Source: an uncultured Lachnospiraceae bacterium
GTDB taxonomy: Bacteria; Bacillota; Clostridia; Lachnospirales; Lachnospiraceae
DNA: 64,000 nt
Direction: 5' to 3'
NCBI GenBank assembly: GCA_910578845.1
Contig: CAJTSL010000009.1
Coordinates: 1 to 64,000 of the forward strand
Shown: positions 26,313 through 36,556 of the stretch, piece after piece
Numbering within the stretch: position 1 is the stretch's first letter
Layout of the letters: each line of letters opens with the position of its first letter
Notes under the pieces: generated by a model
The model's input: the letters and a program-made list of their open reading frames with translations, nothing else
The model's database searches: none
What the model was told of the DNA's origin: nothing
Program-made: the position numbers and the translations under genes

Positions 26313-27437
26313 ATGGGATTTATACCAGTAAATGAACCGTTATTAAACGGAAATGAGAAAAAATATCTATGCGAATGCATTGATACCGGATGGATATCAT
26401 CGGAAGGGCCTTTTGTCGCAGAATTTGAAAGACAGATGAGCGGCATTGCGAACCGCCAATATGGAATCGCGGTGTCTAACGGTACGGCGGCATTAGAAAT
26501 AGCGGCCAGGGCAATTGGCATTCAAGAAGGTGATGAAGTGATCATGCCGGCTTTCACGATCATATCCTGCGCCATGGCAGTCACCAAATTGGGGGGCGTC
26601 CCGGTCTTGGTTGACAGTGATTTATATACATGGAATATGAAAGCGGAAGAAATCGAGGAGAAAATCACAGAGCGGACAAAAGCGATTATGATGGTGCATT
26701 TGTATGGATTACCGGCTAATGTAGATAAGATTATGGAGCTGGCCAAGAAGCATCATCTGAAGGTGATAGAAGACGCTGCGGAGATGCATGGGCAGACATA
26801 TAAAGGAAAGCCATGCGGCAGTTTTGGAGACGTGAGTGTTTTCAGTTTCTATCCTAACAAACATATTACGACCGGAGAAGGCGGCATGGTCGTTACGGAT
26901 GATGAAGAAGTGGCGGCAAGATGCCGTCTTCTAAGGAATCTTTGTTTCCGTACGGATGTCAGGTATGTACATGATGAAATCAGTGATAATTACCGTTTCA
27001 CGAATTTACAGGCAGCAGTCGGGCTTGCCCAGATTGAGCGGTTAAGCGAATTCGTGGAACGAAAGAGAACGATGGGAAGATACTATACGCAGCAGTTTAG
27101 CGCTATGCCAGGGGTTATCCTGCCGATTCCCCAGACAGAGTATGCTAAGAATATATATTGGGTATATGGTATGGTGTTAGCTCAGGATATTCAGATGTCC
27201 AATCGGGAGGTAGTGAAACTGTTGGCAGAAGAAGGAGTTGGTTCCAGAACTTTCTTCTGGTGTATGCATGAACAGCCTGTTTATCAAAAAGAAGGGCTTT
27301 TCCAAAATGAAAAATATGAAAATGCGGAATATCTGGCGCGGAAAGGCTTTTACATTCCTTCCGGGTTAGCGTTAACTGAGAATATTATGGAAGAAGTCGT
27401 AAAAAGAGTAAAAAAAGTGATGGAAAAGGTTAAATAG
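26313..27437 (+). CDS. DegT/DnrJ/EryC1 sugar aminotransferase
   Basis: 374 residues, full length. Fold type I sugar aminotransferase: FIPVNEPLLNGNEKKYL, GWISSEGPFV, NGTAALEIAARA, EDAAEMHG and SFYPNKHITTGEGG with the PLP-binding lysine near 183. Resembles perosamine-synthase-like enzymes that convert a nucleotide-linked 4-keto sugar into an amino sugar. With the cupin upstream it points to an amino-deoxy sugar in the glycan. A six-G run (26591-26596) is present within LGGVPV. Confidence 0.92.
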   Translation: MGFIPVNEPLLNGNEKKYLCECIDTGWISSEGPFVAEFERQMSGIANRQYGIAVSNGTAALEIAARAIGIQEGDEVIMPAFTIISCAMAVTKLGGVPVLVDSDLYTWNMKAEEIEEKITERTKAIMMVHLYGLPANVDKIMELAKKHHLKVIEDAAEMHGQTYKGKPCGSFGDVSVFSFYPNKHITTGEGGMVVTDDEEVAARCRLLRNLCFRTDVRYVHDEISDNYRFTNLQAAVGLAQIERLSEFVERKRTMGRYYTQQFSAMPGVILPIPQTEYAKNIYWVYGMVLAQDIQMSNREVVKLLAEEGVGSRTFFWCMHEQPVYQKEGLFQNEKYENAEYLARKGFYIPSGLALTENIMEEVVKRVKKVMEKVK

Positions 27438-27441
27438 TGAT

Positions 27442-28809
27442 ATGACCGGAGAGATAAGGAAAGGAATGAAGGAAAACATGGAGGGAACGACCAAAGCCAC
27501 ATCAAAAGTACGGATTATGGATTATACGGATGACTTTTATGAAACAGTAGCGTCTACCGGGCGTAAACTGGTTCTTTATGGCATGGGGGCTATGGCGGAG
27601 TATGTATATCCTCATTTAACGGATGTTGCGTATGTCTGTGACAGAAGGGGCGACAGGAGAGCGGAATTCCATGGGGTGCCTGTTATCACGCCAGGAGAGC
27701 TGGAACGTCTAGAGGATAAATTAATCATTCTGGTTTCTGTCAAGAAACTGGAACATAGAGCGCAAATAAAAGCGTTATTAAGCTCGATGGATATTGACGC
27801 GATGGTTTTTGAGTTTTGCCATAATAAATCTTTTCCTACGTTCCAAATGCAGGAAAGAGCAGTCTGTAAAGAAAAAGACATCAAAAAGGTTCATATCGTC
27901 TGTTATCCGTCCGGGTGGATACTTGAGAAATTTGCTAAGAAATTACAGGAAGAGTTAGGAAAGAAAGGGATTCAGGCGGATATTGGGAGCAGTGTGGATA
28001 TGATGGCAGACATCAATCATCATATGGCTTACTATACATGTGAGATTTTAAGCGAGTGTAACGATACTGTGATGATCACGCATGTGGATTCTGTTAATAA
28101 GCTCAATTTGGTTAAACATTTATTAAAAAGAGCCAAGATGGGGATATGCATGTCCCGTGATACGATGAATCAATTGACGGCGCAAGGGGTTCCCAGAGAA
28201 AAATTATGTTATATCAATCCGGCGCAGGATGGCGTGATAAAGCCGAGAAAATATGTGCTGGGCCTTACCTATCATTTCCATGATGACAACAGGAAACGCT
28301 CAACGGCGATTCTGGATATCTGTGATAAGATCAGCCCTGATTTCTTCGAATTTAAAATAATGGGAGACGGATGGGAAAAGCTTGTGGAATCAATGCGCGA
28401 GAAAGGATTTACGGTGACGTATTATCCGGAGTTTGACTATGATGTTTATGTGAAGCTGATGCCGACACTGGACTATTATTTATATTGGGGGTTTGATGAA
28501 GGCAGCATGGGGTATCTGGATGCTTTGGCAGCAGGAGTAGGGACAATCGTGACTCCGCAGGGATATCATTTGGATACTCGTTGCGGCCTTACATATCCGT
28601 GCAGGACAATCCCTGATTTTATAGAAACATTATTACAATTGGAGGCACAAAAGCGAAAGATAACGGATGCTGTTGCTGACTGGACATGGGAAAATTACGC
28701 GCAGAAACATATCGAAGTCTGGAAATATATACTAGGCCGGGATGATGTTTTCGGGAATAAGCATAAATATGAGGATGGGATATTTTCGGTTATGTGCATA
28801 GATTCTTAG
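27442..28809 (+). CDS. Rossmann-like module fused to GT-B-like glycosyltransferase
   Basis: 455 residues. Residues about 40-125: module with LVLYGMGAMAE, YVCDRRGD, VITPGELERL, IILVSVKK. Residues about 145-440: GT-B-like transferase with HIVCYPSGWILEKF, CINP-like CYINPAQDG, KIMGDGWEKL and YWGFDEGSMGYLDALAAG, the usual C-terminal sugar-nucleotide region. Several possible starts (27442, 27466, 27478); GAAGGA before ATG 27478 favours the last. Confidence 0.78.
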   Translation: MTGEIRKGMKENMEGTTKATSKVRIMDYTDDFYETVASTGRKLVLYGMGAMAEYVYPHLTDVAYVCDRRGDRRAEFHGVPVITPGELERLEDKLIILVSVKKLEHRAQIKALLSSMDIDAMVFEFCHNKSFPTFQMQERAVCKEKDIKKVHIVCYPSGWILEKFAKKLQEELGKKGIQADIGSSVDMMADINHHMAYYTCEILSECNDTVMITHVDSVNKLNLVKHLLKRAKMGICMSRDTMNQLTAQGVPREKLCYINPAQDGVIKPRKYVLGLTYHFHDDNRKRSTAILDICDKISPDFFEFKIMGDGWEKLVESMREKGFTVTYYPEFDYDVYVKLMPTLDYYLYWGFDEGSMGYLDALAAGVGTIVTPQGYHLDTRCGLTYPCRTIPDFIETLLQLEAQKRKITDAVADWTWENYAQKHIEVWKYILGRDDVFGNKHKYEDGIFSVMCIDS

Positions 28810-28824
28810 AAAGGAGAATGTAAT

Positions 28825-30087
28825 ATGAAAGTAATTTTATTTGGAGTTGGGAAATATTTAGAAGGGATTGAGAGGGTTCTGCGGAATGATGTGGAAGTCT
28901 TATTCTACGTGGATAATAATGAGGTAAAGCAAAAAGAACTGAGAAATGGGAAAAGAATTTATTCTTTAAAAGAACTGTCTAATACGACATTTGATTATAT
29001 TATTATATCTGCCTATAATTATAAATTAATAGAGAAGCAATTACTTGATAATAGCATTGGGAAGGAAAAGATTATTCCGTTTTTTAAAGAAAATTTACCG
29101 TTTGAAGATTATAGCGAAGTATTTCAGACGATACGTGGCTTACAATATAGCTTGGAATGCCAGTTGCGATACCATGTCGAGCGGATAGACCAGAGGTATA
29201 AACTGTTGTACGACAATATGCTGTATGAGCTGGCGGATATGTCTAAACGGGGAAATGTCGTATTGCCTAAAGTTTGTACAGTTGAGGAAACCTGTGAAAA
29301 ATTGATAAAGGACAAAGTGTCACTTAGCAGGTATGGAGATGGTGAGTTCCAGATTATTTTGGGCGCCGCCAAGGATGTGTATCAGGATGATGATGAGAAA
29401 TTAGGACAAAGGCTGAAAGAAATATTAGTATCTAATCTTGACGGGCATATAGTGGCATTAGCGGATGATTATGGCTGCATGGAGGGACGGTGCGAAGCCA
29501 ATAAGAATGGCACAAGAAAATATATGACAAAAGAGAAACGTATGCAGCATTATCAATATATAGACATGGAGAAGCAATATTATAATAATTATATCAGTAG
29601 GCCTTATGTCAGTTATCCGCATGATGAAAGGGAAAAAGCGGCGAAAAGATTTTATGATCTGCAAAAAATCTGGCAGGGGCAAAGACTACTGTTTGTTGAG
29701 GGTGACTGTACGCGGATGGGAGTAGGGAACGACTTGTTCAGTAATGCGGAATCAATAGAGCGGATTATTGCGCCCAATAAGAACGCGTTCACAGTCTATG
29801 ATGAAATCCTTTCCAGTGTTTTGGAATTAGCTGATAAAGAACAGTTAATCCTGATTGCACTTGGGCCTACGGCGACTGTCTTAGCATATGATTTGGCAAA
29901 GGAAGGATATTGGGCGATAGACATAGGGCATCTGGACTTGGAATATGAATGGTACCTGAAAGGGGAAGGATTCAGTTATATATCCAATAAATATAATAAT
30001 GAAGTCCCAGGGGATACAGTTGTGGAAGATATTCATGATGAAAGTTATGAGACGTCCATCATAAAAACGGTTACTTTAAAATCATAA
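28825..30087 (+). CDS. Rossmann-like module fused to GT-D (DUF1792) glycosyltransferase
   Basis: 420 residues; AAAGGAG precedes ATG 28825. Residues 3-90 are the module (VILFGVGKYLEG, FYVDNNE, YSLKELS, YIIISAYNY). From about 155 it matches the GT-D fold: LSRYGDGEF near 168, RMGVGNDLF and LGPTATVLAYDLA then AIDIGHLDLEYEW at the C-terminus. GT-D enzymes of this group act in serine-rich protein (Fap1) glycosylation in streptococci, consistent with protein glycosylation here. Confidence 0.85.
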   Translation: MKVILFGVGKYLEGIERVLRNDVEVLFYVDNNEVKQKELRNGKRIYSLKELSNTTFDYIIISAYNYKLIEKQLLDNSIGKEKIIPFFKENLPFEDYSEVFQTIRGLQYSLECQLRYHVERIDQRYKLLYDNMLYELADMSKRGNVVLPKVCTVEETCEKLIKDKVSLSRYGDGEFQIILGAAKDVYQDDDEKLGQRLKEILVSNLDGHIVALADDYGCMEGRCEANKNGTRKYMTKEKRMQHYQYIDMEKQYYNNYISRPYVSYPHDEREKAAKRFYDLQKIWQGQRLLFVEGDCTRMGVGNDLFSNAESIERIIAPNKNAFTVYDEILSSVLELADKEQLILIALGPTATVLAYDLAKEGYWAIDIGHLDLEYEWYLKGEGFSYISNKYNNEVPGDTVVEDIHDESYETSIIKTVTLKS

Positions 30088-30119
30088 ACAGATAATTCGG
30101 ATGAAGATGAGGGAAAATA

Positions 30120-31427
30120 GTGAAAAAAGAAATATTGGTTTCTTGCATCGTTCCTGTATATAATGCAGAATCCTATTTAAGAGATTTTCTAGATAGCCTG
30201 ATAAGCCAGACATTTGAAAATATAGAGATTATATGTGTTGATGATGCGTCTACAGACTCATCGCTTTCCATTATCTTAGAATACCAGAAGCTGAAAGATA
30301 TGATTATTATTAGGAATGAGCTAAATATGGGAGCCGCCGAAGCAAGAAACCGCGGTCTATGCGTTGCAAATGGGGAATACGTTATTTTTCTTGATTGTGA
30401 TGATATCCTACATCACGAGATGATAGAAGTTATGTATCAAAAATGCCAGCAAACAGGCGCTGATGTAACCATTTGTTATTTGGAGCATTTTATGGGAGAG
30501 AATCTCATTCCATTGGAACGATATGAAAGAGATAGAGCATTGGTTCCGACATATCCGGTTATTGAACATCCTTTGCATTTTCGTTATATATTCCAAGTAA
30601 TGAATAATGGACCGACTGATAAACTAATCCGAAGGGAAATGCTTGTAAATAACCATATTAAATTCCAAAGCCTGCCTTGCAGCAATGATATTTATTTTTC
30701 TTATGTAACGGCATTATGTGCGGACAAGATTGTTTTCACTGATAGAGTGCTGTATTATGTCCGGGCAAAACGCAGTCATAGCATTACAGCAACATGGCTT
30801 AGAAAGAAAAATTTTGATTGCGAAGCATTTGATGCAATATATGATTTTTTGGTAAAAAGAGGATTTTATGAACTGGTGCGGGAAAGTTTTACCAGAAAGA
30901 TATTAAGGGACATTTATATTGGAATAGAAACTTTTTCCAAGCAGTATCAAAAAGAAGCAATAATGAATTTGAGAGAAATATTCTTCCCTAAATGGAAGAT
31001 TTTGGAGCAGTATGAGCAGGGTAAGCTTACTACGGTGCAGAAGAGAATCGTTGATATGATTATGCAGGATAAGGAAATTTTGCCGTATTATACAGTTTTG
31101 TTGTCTTGTTCAGAACAGAAGATACAGCGGTTAATTGTAGATTACCATCAACGTAAAAAGAAAATTGCCTGGTGGGGAGCCGGGAAAAAGGGACTGGAAT
31201 TTTTATCATATATTCAGACGATTCACCAGAAAATGGATTATGTCGTTGATAGCGATACGGGCAAACAAGGGAGAGAAGTGGCTGGATATACTGTTATGGA
31301 TTGGGATTCTGTGAAAGATGATGCAGATATTATTCTGGTAGTAAGCGATGCATGGATTAGCGATATAAGGACAAAAACCGGCGATATGAAAGAAATTTTA
31401 AATATTGTTTCCTATCTCGAGTATTAA
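30120..31427 (+). CDS. Family 2 glycosyltransferase with C-terminal Rossmann-like module
   Basis: 435 residues from a GTG start preceded by GAGGGAA. GT-A domain: VSCIVPVYNAESYL, VDDASTDSS near 41, AEARNRG, FLDCDDI near 91. C-terminal module from about 343: IAWWGAGKKGLEFL, YVVDSDTG, VMDWDSV, IILVVSDAW. Similar to the gene at 24596. Likely adds one residue to the flagellin glycan; donor unknown. Confidence 0.86.
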   Translation: MKKEILVSCIVPVYNAESYLRDFLDSLISQTFENIEIICVDDASTDSSLSIILEYQKLKDMIIIRNELNMGAAEARNRGLCVANGEYVIFLDCDDILHHEMIEVMYQKCQQTGADVTICYLEHFMGENLIPLERYERDRALVPTYPVIEHPLHFRYIFQVMNNGPTDKLIRREMLVNNHIKFQSLPCSNDIYFSYVTALCADKIVFTDRVLYYVRAKRSHSITATWLRKKNFDCEAFDAIYDFLVKRGFYELVRESFTRKILRDIYIGIETFSKQYQKEAIMNLREIFFPKWKILEQYEQGKLTTVQKRIVDMIMQDKEILPYYTVLLSCSEQKIQRLIVDYHQRKKKIAWWGAGKKGLEFLSYIQTIHQKMDYVVDSDTGKQGREVAGYTVMDWDSVKDDADIILVVSDAWISDIRTKTGDMKEILNIVSYLEY

Positions 31428-31485
31428 ATTTCACTCTGGGATAGTATTATTTTTGAAAGTATATTTGAAGGATGGAGATAATCAG

Positions 31486-32601
31486 ATGATGAGAATAGCA
31501 ATTTGGGGCGCGGGAAAATTCGGGCATTATATAAAAGAACAATTAGATAGAAGAAAAGACATTACCCTAATAGGATTTATCGACCAAAATGTGCAGTTAC
31601 ATAATGAGACCGGGGATTTGCAAGTGATGACATTATTGCAGGCAAGAGAAGAGAATGTTGATATCATACTAATTGCAGTTGTTAATTTCCCATCCGTCAT
31701 CCAACAGCTAAAACAGGAAGATACAGACAAAATTGCGTTCATTAAGGAGGAGGTGTATACTTTCAAGAAAAAACTTTCTGAAGATATCTTTCATGATAAT
31801 AGTATAGTGTGGTTAAAGGATATTGATATTAGTAAGCCTTGGCTTCGGAAATTGGAAACTAATATAATGGATAGCTGTAATTTAAATTGCCGGGGATGCA
31901 GCCATTTTTCCAATTTATTTGTAAAAGGCGCACATATTCCGTATGACAGATTTTGTAAAGATTTGAAGCAGATAGCGGAAAATATCAATGTTGTCCATTT
32001 CTATTTGTTGGGCGGAGAAGCACTATTGAATGAACGATTAACAGAATATATAGATTTTTCACGACAGACATTGCCTTATGCAGCAATAGAGATTGTTTCT
32101 AACGGGATTTTGCTACAAAAGCAGCCTGCTGAATTTTTTGAATGTTGTCGGAAGAACAATATTTTAATCAGTATATCAGGATATAAGCCGACGCTATTCA
32201 TAAAAGAAAACATAGAAAATGTTTTGAAGAAGAATAATGTAGAATATTTGTTCCGTGAAGACGTATTGGAATTCGGGAAAAATATAGATTTGCAAGGAAG
32301 AGCCGATTTGGTGACTGCGGCCGCAAAGTGTAGGGAAAGTGATTGTCATTTTTTCCGCAACGGGCGATTGTACAAATGTCCTTTCGAAGCATTGGGAAAT
32401 TATTTTTTTAACTATTACGATATAGATATTCAATTCAATGGTGGTGTAGATGTATATGATTCTCATCTGGACTGGAACGAAGTGGTAAAAAGGCTGGAGA
32501 ATGTGCCAGTAGATGCCTGTAAATATTGTGGGGAGGAAGAGCGTGTAGAATGGAAGATTGAGAACGAGCCCAAGCTTGAAGATTGGACTGTTAGTGGCTG
32601 A
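31486..32601 (+). CDS. Rossmann-like module fused to radical SAM enzyme
   Basis: 371 residues from ATG 31486, with GGATGGAG upstream; the longer in-frame extension overlaps the previous gene. Module at 3-90 (IAIWGAGKFGHYI, GFIDQNV, VDIILIAVV). Radical SAM cluster CNLNCRGC near residue 130; C-terminal CRESDCHFF, LYKCPFEA and ACKYCGEEE resemble SPASM-like auxiliary ligands. Clear architectural twin of the gene at 19396 but clearly diverged. No substrate evidence. Confidence 0.82.
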   Translation: MMRIAIWGAGKFGHYIKEQLDRRKDITLIGFIDQNVQLHNETGDLQVMTLLQAREENVDIILIAVVNFPSVIQQLKQEDTDKIAFIKEEVYTFKKKLSEDIFHDNSIVWLKDIDISKPWLRKLETNIMDSCNLNCRGCSHFSNLFVKGAHIPYDRFCKDLKQIAENINVVHFYLLGGEALLNERLTEYIDFSRQTLPYAAIEIVSNGILLQKQPAEFFECCRKNNILISISGYKPTLFIKENIENVLKKNNVEYLFREDVLEFGKNIDLQGRADLVTAAAKCRESDCHFFRNGRLYKCPFEALGNYFFNYYDIDIQFNGGVDVYDSHLDWNEVVKRLENVPVDACKYCGEEERVEWKIENEPKLEDWTVSG

Positions 32602-32618
32602 TAAAGCGAAAGGAATAG

Positions 32619-34313
32619 ATGAAAATGATAGATAACGAGATATTGCAGATGTTTCGCAGGTATAGTGAAGAGGGGTTGAGAGAGGAAGACATTTTACGAG
32701 AATATTATAACTGTGCGAAATTGAGAAAAGCAGGCAAAAAAGAAATTCATACTATCGGAATTTATTATGCGACAATACAGCAAGGCGGGGGAGTTAGGAG
32801 AGTTATTTCCTTATTGGTTCCATTATATTTGAAATTAGGATATAGGGTTGTGCTTATTACGGAGGAAGAGCCTACTGATGTAGACTATATGCTACCAGCA
32901 GAAGTAAAAAGATATTCGATTGTGAGTACAAGCGATGTTGTAGGCAAGAAAGCGGATTATGAAGAACGGGGAAATCAATTGGCGTCTATTTTTACAAAAG
33001 AGAATATAGATGTTATCTGCAGCCACGATTCATGTTATCCGCTATTATTTTACGATTTATTGTTAGCGCGTTCCTTGGACGTATATTTCATCATTATCAA
33101 TCATCAAGTATATACACAGGAACTAGTCCGGTTTGAAAATTATTATGTTAGATATAGATATTTATTTATGTTAGCTGATAAGCTGATTGTATTATCGTCT
33201 TATGAAGAACAATATTGGAAGGCATTGGGCGTTAATGCGGAATATATAGCCAATCCCATTACTTATGAGAAGAATTGGGTTAAAAAGGACAATGAAGAAT
33301 ATATAGTATGGGTCGGCAGGCTCGATATAGATACGAAAAATTTTCTGGATGTCATCCCGATTATGGAAGAAGTGCATAAAAGATTTCCTAAAGTAAAGCT
33401 ACGGGTGTATGGGGAAGGCAGCCAGGTAAATATTGATTGTCTGCAAACGAGGATCTTAGAAAGCGGGTTAGCGGAAAATATTGAATATTGCGGTCAGACA
33501 AAGGATTTGAATCAGATATACGGACAAGCCCGTATCCATTTAGTCACATCGGCATCCGAAACCTTTCCGATGGGAATTTATGAAGGAAAAATGTATGGAA
33601 TCCCTCTTATAACATATGAACTGCCATCTGTGGAAATATTAGAAAATAGAAAAGGCGTTATGATAGTTCCACAGAGAAATACTAAGCGGGCAGCGGAAGC
33701 AGTGATAGCGGTATTAAGTAATCCGGAACTGGAAAGAAGATTACAAAAAGAAGCAAAAGAAAGCGCAGATTGCATGGATGCGGGTTTGGTCGAAAGAAAA
33801 TGGCAAGCTATATTCCAGAACTTACCGCACATACCAAAGGAAATCAGTCAGCATGAGGGCATAAGCGAAGAGAGTTTTCGTATCATATTAGAAACAATAT
33901 TTGCACATTATCATAATTGCATTATCAAGCATCGTGAGCTACAGAAAATGTGCAAGGAATATTGGGAAAAATCATGGTTAAATGAAATAAAATATAGAAT
34001 GCTTAAGGATAACTTACAGATTGCCATATATCCATACGGAAAAATAGGGAAGATGGTAAAACGAATTCTGAATGAGAATGATATATGGGAGAGCCTGATT
34101 GTTGATAATTATAAAGAGGGAGAAGGAATTGTCGGGCTTAAGGAGCTGGAAGAGATGGATACTACAAAGTATCTCTTTTTGGTATGCAGCAGTACGGGAA
34201 CTGTGTATATAGACATCAGGGAACAACTGGCACGATATGTATGCCCGGAGAACATATATGATTTATGTCCGGCGGAAATGGTGGTTAATCATCCCTTTTC
34301 CTATTATGAATAG
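32619..34313 (+). CDS. Family 4 glycosyltransferase with C-terminal Rossmann-like module
   Basis: 564 residues; AAAGGA precedes ATG 32619. GT-B, group 1: GGGVRRVISLLVPLYL at the N-terminal nucleotide fold, WVGRLDIDTKNF near 231, and SASETFPMGIYEGKMYGIP near 312 with the paired acidic residue. Module from about 462 (IAIYPYGKIGKMVK, LIVDNYKEG, LFLVCSSTG). Likely retaining glycosyltransferase in glycan extension. Confidence 0.86.
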   Translation: MKMIDNEILQMFRRYSEEGLREEDILREYYNCAKLRKAGKKEIHTIGIYYATIQQGGGVRRVISLLVPLYLKLGYRVVLITEEEPTDVDYMLPAEVKRYSIVSTSDVVGKKADYEERGNQLASIFTKENIDVICSHDSCYPLLFYDLLLARSLDVYFIIINHQVYTQELVRFENYYVRYRYLFMLADKLIVLSSYEEQYWKALGVNAEYIANPITYEKNWVKKDNEEYIVWVGRLDIDTKNFLDVIPIMEEVHKRFPKVKLRVYGEGSQVNIDCLQTRILESGLAENIEYCGQTKDLNQIYGQARIHLVTSASETFPMGIYEGKMYGIPLITYELPSVEILENRKGVMIVPQRNTKRAAEAVIAVLSNPELERRLQKEAKESADCMDAGLVERKWQAIFQNLPHIPKEISQHEGISEESFRIILETIFAHYHNCIIKHRELQKMCKEYWEKSWLNEIKYRMLKDNLQIAIYPYGKIGKMVKRILNENDIWESLIVDNYKEGEGIVGLKELEEMDTTKYLFLVCSSTGTVYIDIREQLARYVCPENIYDLCPAEMVVNHPFSYYE

Positions 34314-34345
34314 AAATCCGTGTACGGAAAGGTGAGATATTAGGA

Positions 34346-36547
34346 ATGGTAAATCTTATAGATTGCAGCAAAAGTGAGTTTGTAAATCAGGTGAAAGGGA
34401 AAAAATTATATTGTTTTGGCGCCGGGAAATATTTGCAGCACTTTATAGACAGCCAGTATGGGATTTCAGTAGAGGCTATTATCGATAATTACCGTTATGC
34501 TAATAAGGAGTCTATACATATAAATGGCAGGGAAGTCAGGGTGATTTCAGCAGATGAATTTGTAAAGGTATGTGATGCAGACTGCGTTGTGGTTATTACC
34601 TGTCTTTCTATTGAAGATGTCCTTGAACAGTTGGATTCCATAAAAGAATGTGATGGCATGGGCTGCTATGTTGAATTGTTTATTGGAGAATGTACAGAAC
34701 ATACTAAAATACAGATAGAGAATAAACCAACGCAGGCGGTTATCCCCAAAAAGATTCATTATTGCTGGTTTGGCGGAAAAGAGATTCCTGACGAATATCA
34801 ACAATATATTGCGACATGGAAAAAATACTGCCCGGATTACGAAATTATTAGATGGGATGAATCTAATTATGATATCCGTAAGAGCAGATACGTCCGGGAA
34901 GCTTATGAGCAGGAGAAATGGGCTTTTGTTACGGATTATGCAAGAGTAGATATATTGTATCAGGAGGGGGGCATTTATTTTGACACGGATGTAGAGGTTA
35001 TCGCATCTTTTGATGAATTCCTGGTATGGGATTTGTTCTGTGGGTTTGAACGTGGTAATTATGTTGCATGGGGGCTTGGGGTCGGTGCGGTTAAAAAACA
35101 TCCTATTCTAAAAAGCCTGTTAGAAATATATAATGGTATGCCTTTTATAAAAGCTGATGGTTCATTTAATATGGAACCGTGTCCGGTAATACAGTCAGAG
35201 GTGATGAAAAGGTATGGATTTGAAATGAACGGGAGATTCCAGGCGCGAAACGGCGTGGCAGTTTTCCCGCAGGAATTTTTTGCTCCTATAAATTCCGGTA
35301 AATGCTATGGCAGATTAACGGAATATTCCCATTCCATTCATCATTATGCAGCATCTTGGGTTGGCGTTGGCCAACGTATAGACAGAGAGAAGGATGGAGA
35401 GCGGATTAGAAAGATTAAGGCGCATAATCAGACCGTCAGGCAGACAGAACATTATGTCTTGCAAAATTCCAAAAGTGAGGTAAAAAGATTTCAAATATGG
35501 AATTGCCTGCCTGAAGGCAATACGGCAGGAAGTAAAGCGCCAAATGATATTAAAAATATATTTGGCCGTAAAGGCTATCAGGCGATTGATATCCATCCAC
35601 ATAATGGAGATACGGATAGTTGGCAATACAAAAGAATGGCAAAAGAATGGCATGATTGCTATGAATTAGTCCCCGAGAATTCCATTCTGCTGTTACAGCA
35701 TCCGTTTTGGCAGGAACAAAGGGAACGCAATGAGATTTTACTTAAATTGAAGGAACATAAACATGTCAGCATTATTTCCTTTGTACATGATGTAGAGAAA
35801 CTTAGGGGGATTTTTTTGTCAGATTATATGCAGGCTGAATTTGTATTTATGTTGCGGATTGCAGATGTATTGATTGTACATAACGAGAAGATGAAGAAGT
35901 TTTTCCTTGGGATGGGAATTGCGAAAGAGAAGGTTATCTGTTTAGAAATATTTGATTATCTATCAGATAATGCCCGGATTCTGCCTAAGAGGCTGGAGCA
36001 GTCAGTCAGCATAGCAGGGAATCTGGATAGCATGAAGAGTCCTTATTTAGAGAAAATGCGGGAGTTGGCGCCTTTGAAAGTCCATTTATATGGGCCAAAT
36101 TACACTGCGCCAAGTATAGACAGACAGCCGGGGTATTCTGGCAATATGATATATCATGGGGCGTTTTCTTCGGATATGATTCAGAGTCAGCTAACGGGAG
36201 GTTTCGGACTGGTCTGGGATGGGAATAGTTTGGATACTTGTACGGGAGCTACCGGAGAATACCTAAGATATAATAATCCACACAAGTTATCCATGTACCT
36301 TGCAGCAGGACTGCCTGTCATTATCTGGAAAGAGGCGGCAGCAGCAGAGTATGTGGAAAGGCATGGCGCCGGGATTGCAGTGGGCTCATTATATGATATA
36401 GCCGGGGAACTCCAGAATGTTGATGAAGATAGGTATAGCCAGTATCTGGCAGCGGTAGATGAAATTGCAGATGATATCAGGAAAGGAAGAAATACAGAAA
36501 ATGCGATAAGGAAGGCTGAGATTGTTTTAAGGAAAGAAGACAGGTAG
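34346..36547 (+). CDS. Rossmann-like module + GT32 + Gtf3-like glycosyltransferase
   Basis: 733 residues in three parts. Residues about 15-110: module (LYCFGAGKYLQ, AIIDNYRY, CVVVITCLS). Residues about 130-335: GT32/capsular mannosyltransferase-like domain with IPKKIHYCWFGG and the DxD block GGIYFDTDV near 207. Residues about 370-730: a GT-B-like domain resembling Gtf3/galactofuranosyl-type transferases (QHPFWQEQ, VHDVEKLR, HGAFSSDMIQ, GLVWDG, NPHKLSMYLAAGLPVI). Six G (34966-34971) encode the GGIYFDTDV glycines. Probably adds two residues in sequence. Confidence 0.85.
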   Translation: MVNLIDCSKSEFVNQVKGKKLYCFGAGKYLQHFIDSQYGISVEAIIDNYRYANKESIHINGREVRVISADEFVKVCDADCVVVITCLSIEDVLEQLDSIKECDGMGCYVELFIGECTEHTKIQIENKPTQAVIPKKIHYCWFGGKEIPDEYQQYIATWKKYCPDYEIIRWDESNYDIRKSRYVREAYEQEKWAFVTDYARVDILYQEGGIYFDTDVEVIASFDEFLVWDLFCGFERGNYVAWGLGVGAVKKHPILKSLLEIYNGMPFIKADGSFNMEPCPVIQSEVMKRYGFEMNGRFQARNGVAVFPQEFFAPINSGKCYGRLTEYSHSIHHYAASWVGVGQRIDREKDGERIRKIKAHNQTVRQTEHYVLQNSKSEVKRFQIWNCLPEGNTAGSKAPNDIKNIFGRKGYQAIDIHPHNGDTDSWQYKRMAKEWHDCYELVPENSILLLQHPFWQEQRERNEILLKLKEHKHVSIISFVHDVEKLRGIFLSDYMQAEFVFMLRIADVLIVHNEKMKKFFLGMGIAKEKVICLEIFDYLSDNARILPKRLEQSVSIAGNLDSMKSPYLEKMRELAPLKVHLYGPNYTAPSIDRQPGYSGNMIYHGAFSSDMIQSQLTGGFGLVWDGNSLDTCTGATGEYLRYNNPHKLSMYLAAGLPVIIWKEAAAAEYVERHGAGIAVGSLYDIAGELQNVDEDRYSQYLAAVDEIADDIRKGRNTENAIRKAEIVLRKEDR

Positions 36548-36556
36548 GAGGCAGAT

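Noticed and set aside
34547..35101. 184-codon open frame on the minus strand
   Set aside because: Fully inside the GT32-containing gene on the opposite strand, no ribosome site and no recognisable protein; shadow frame.
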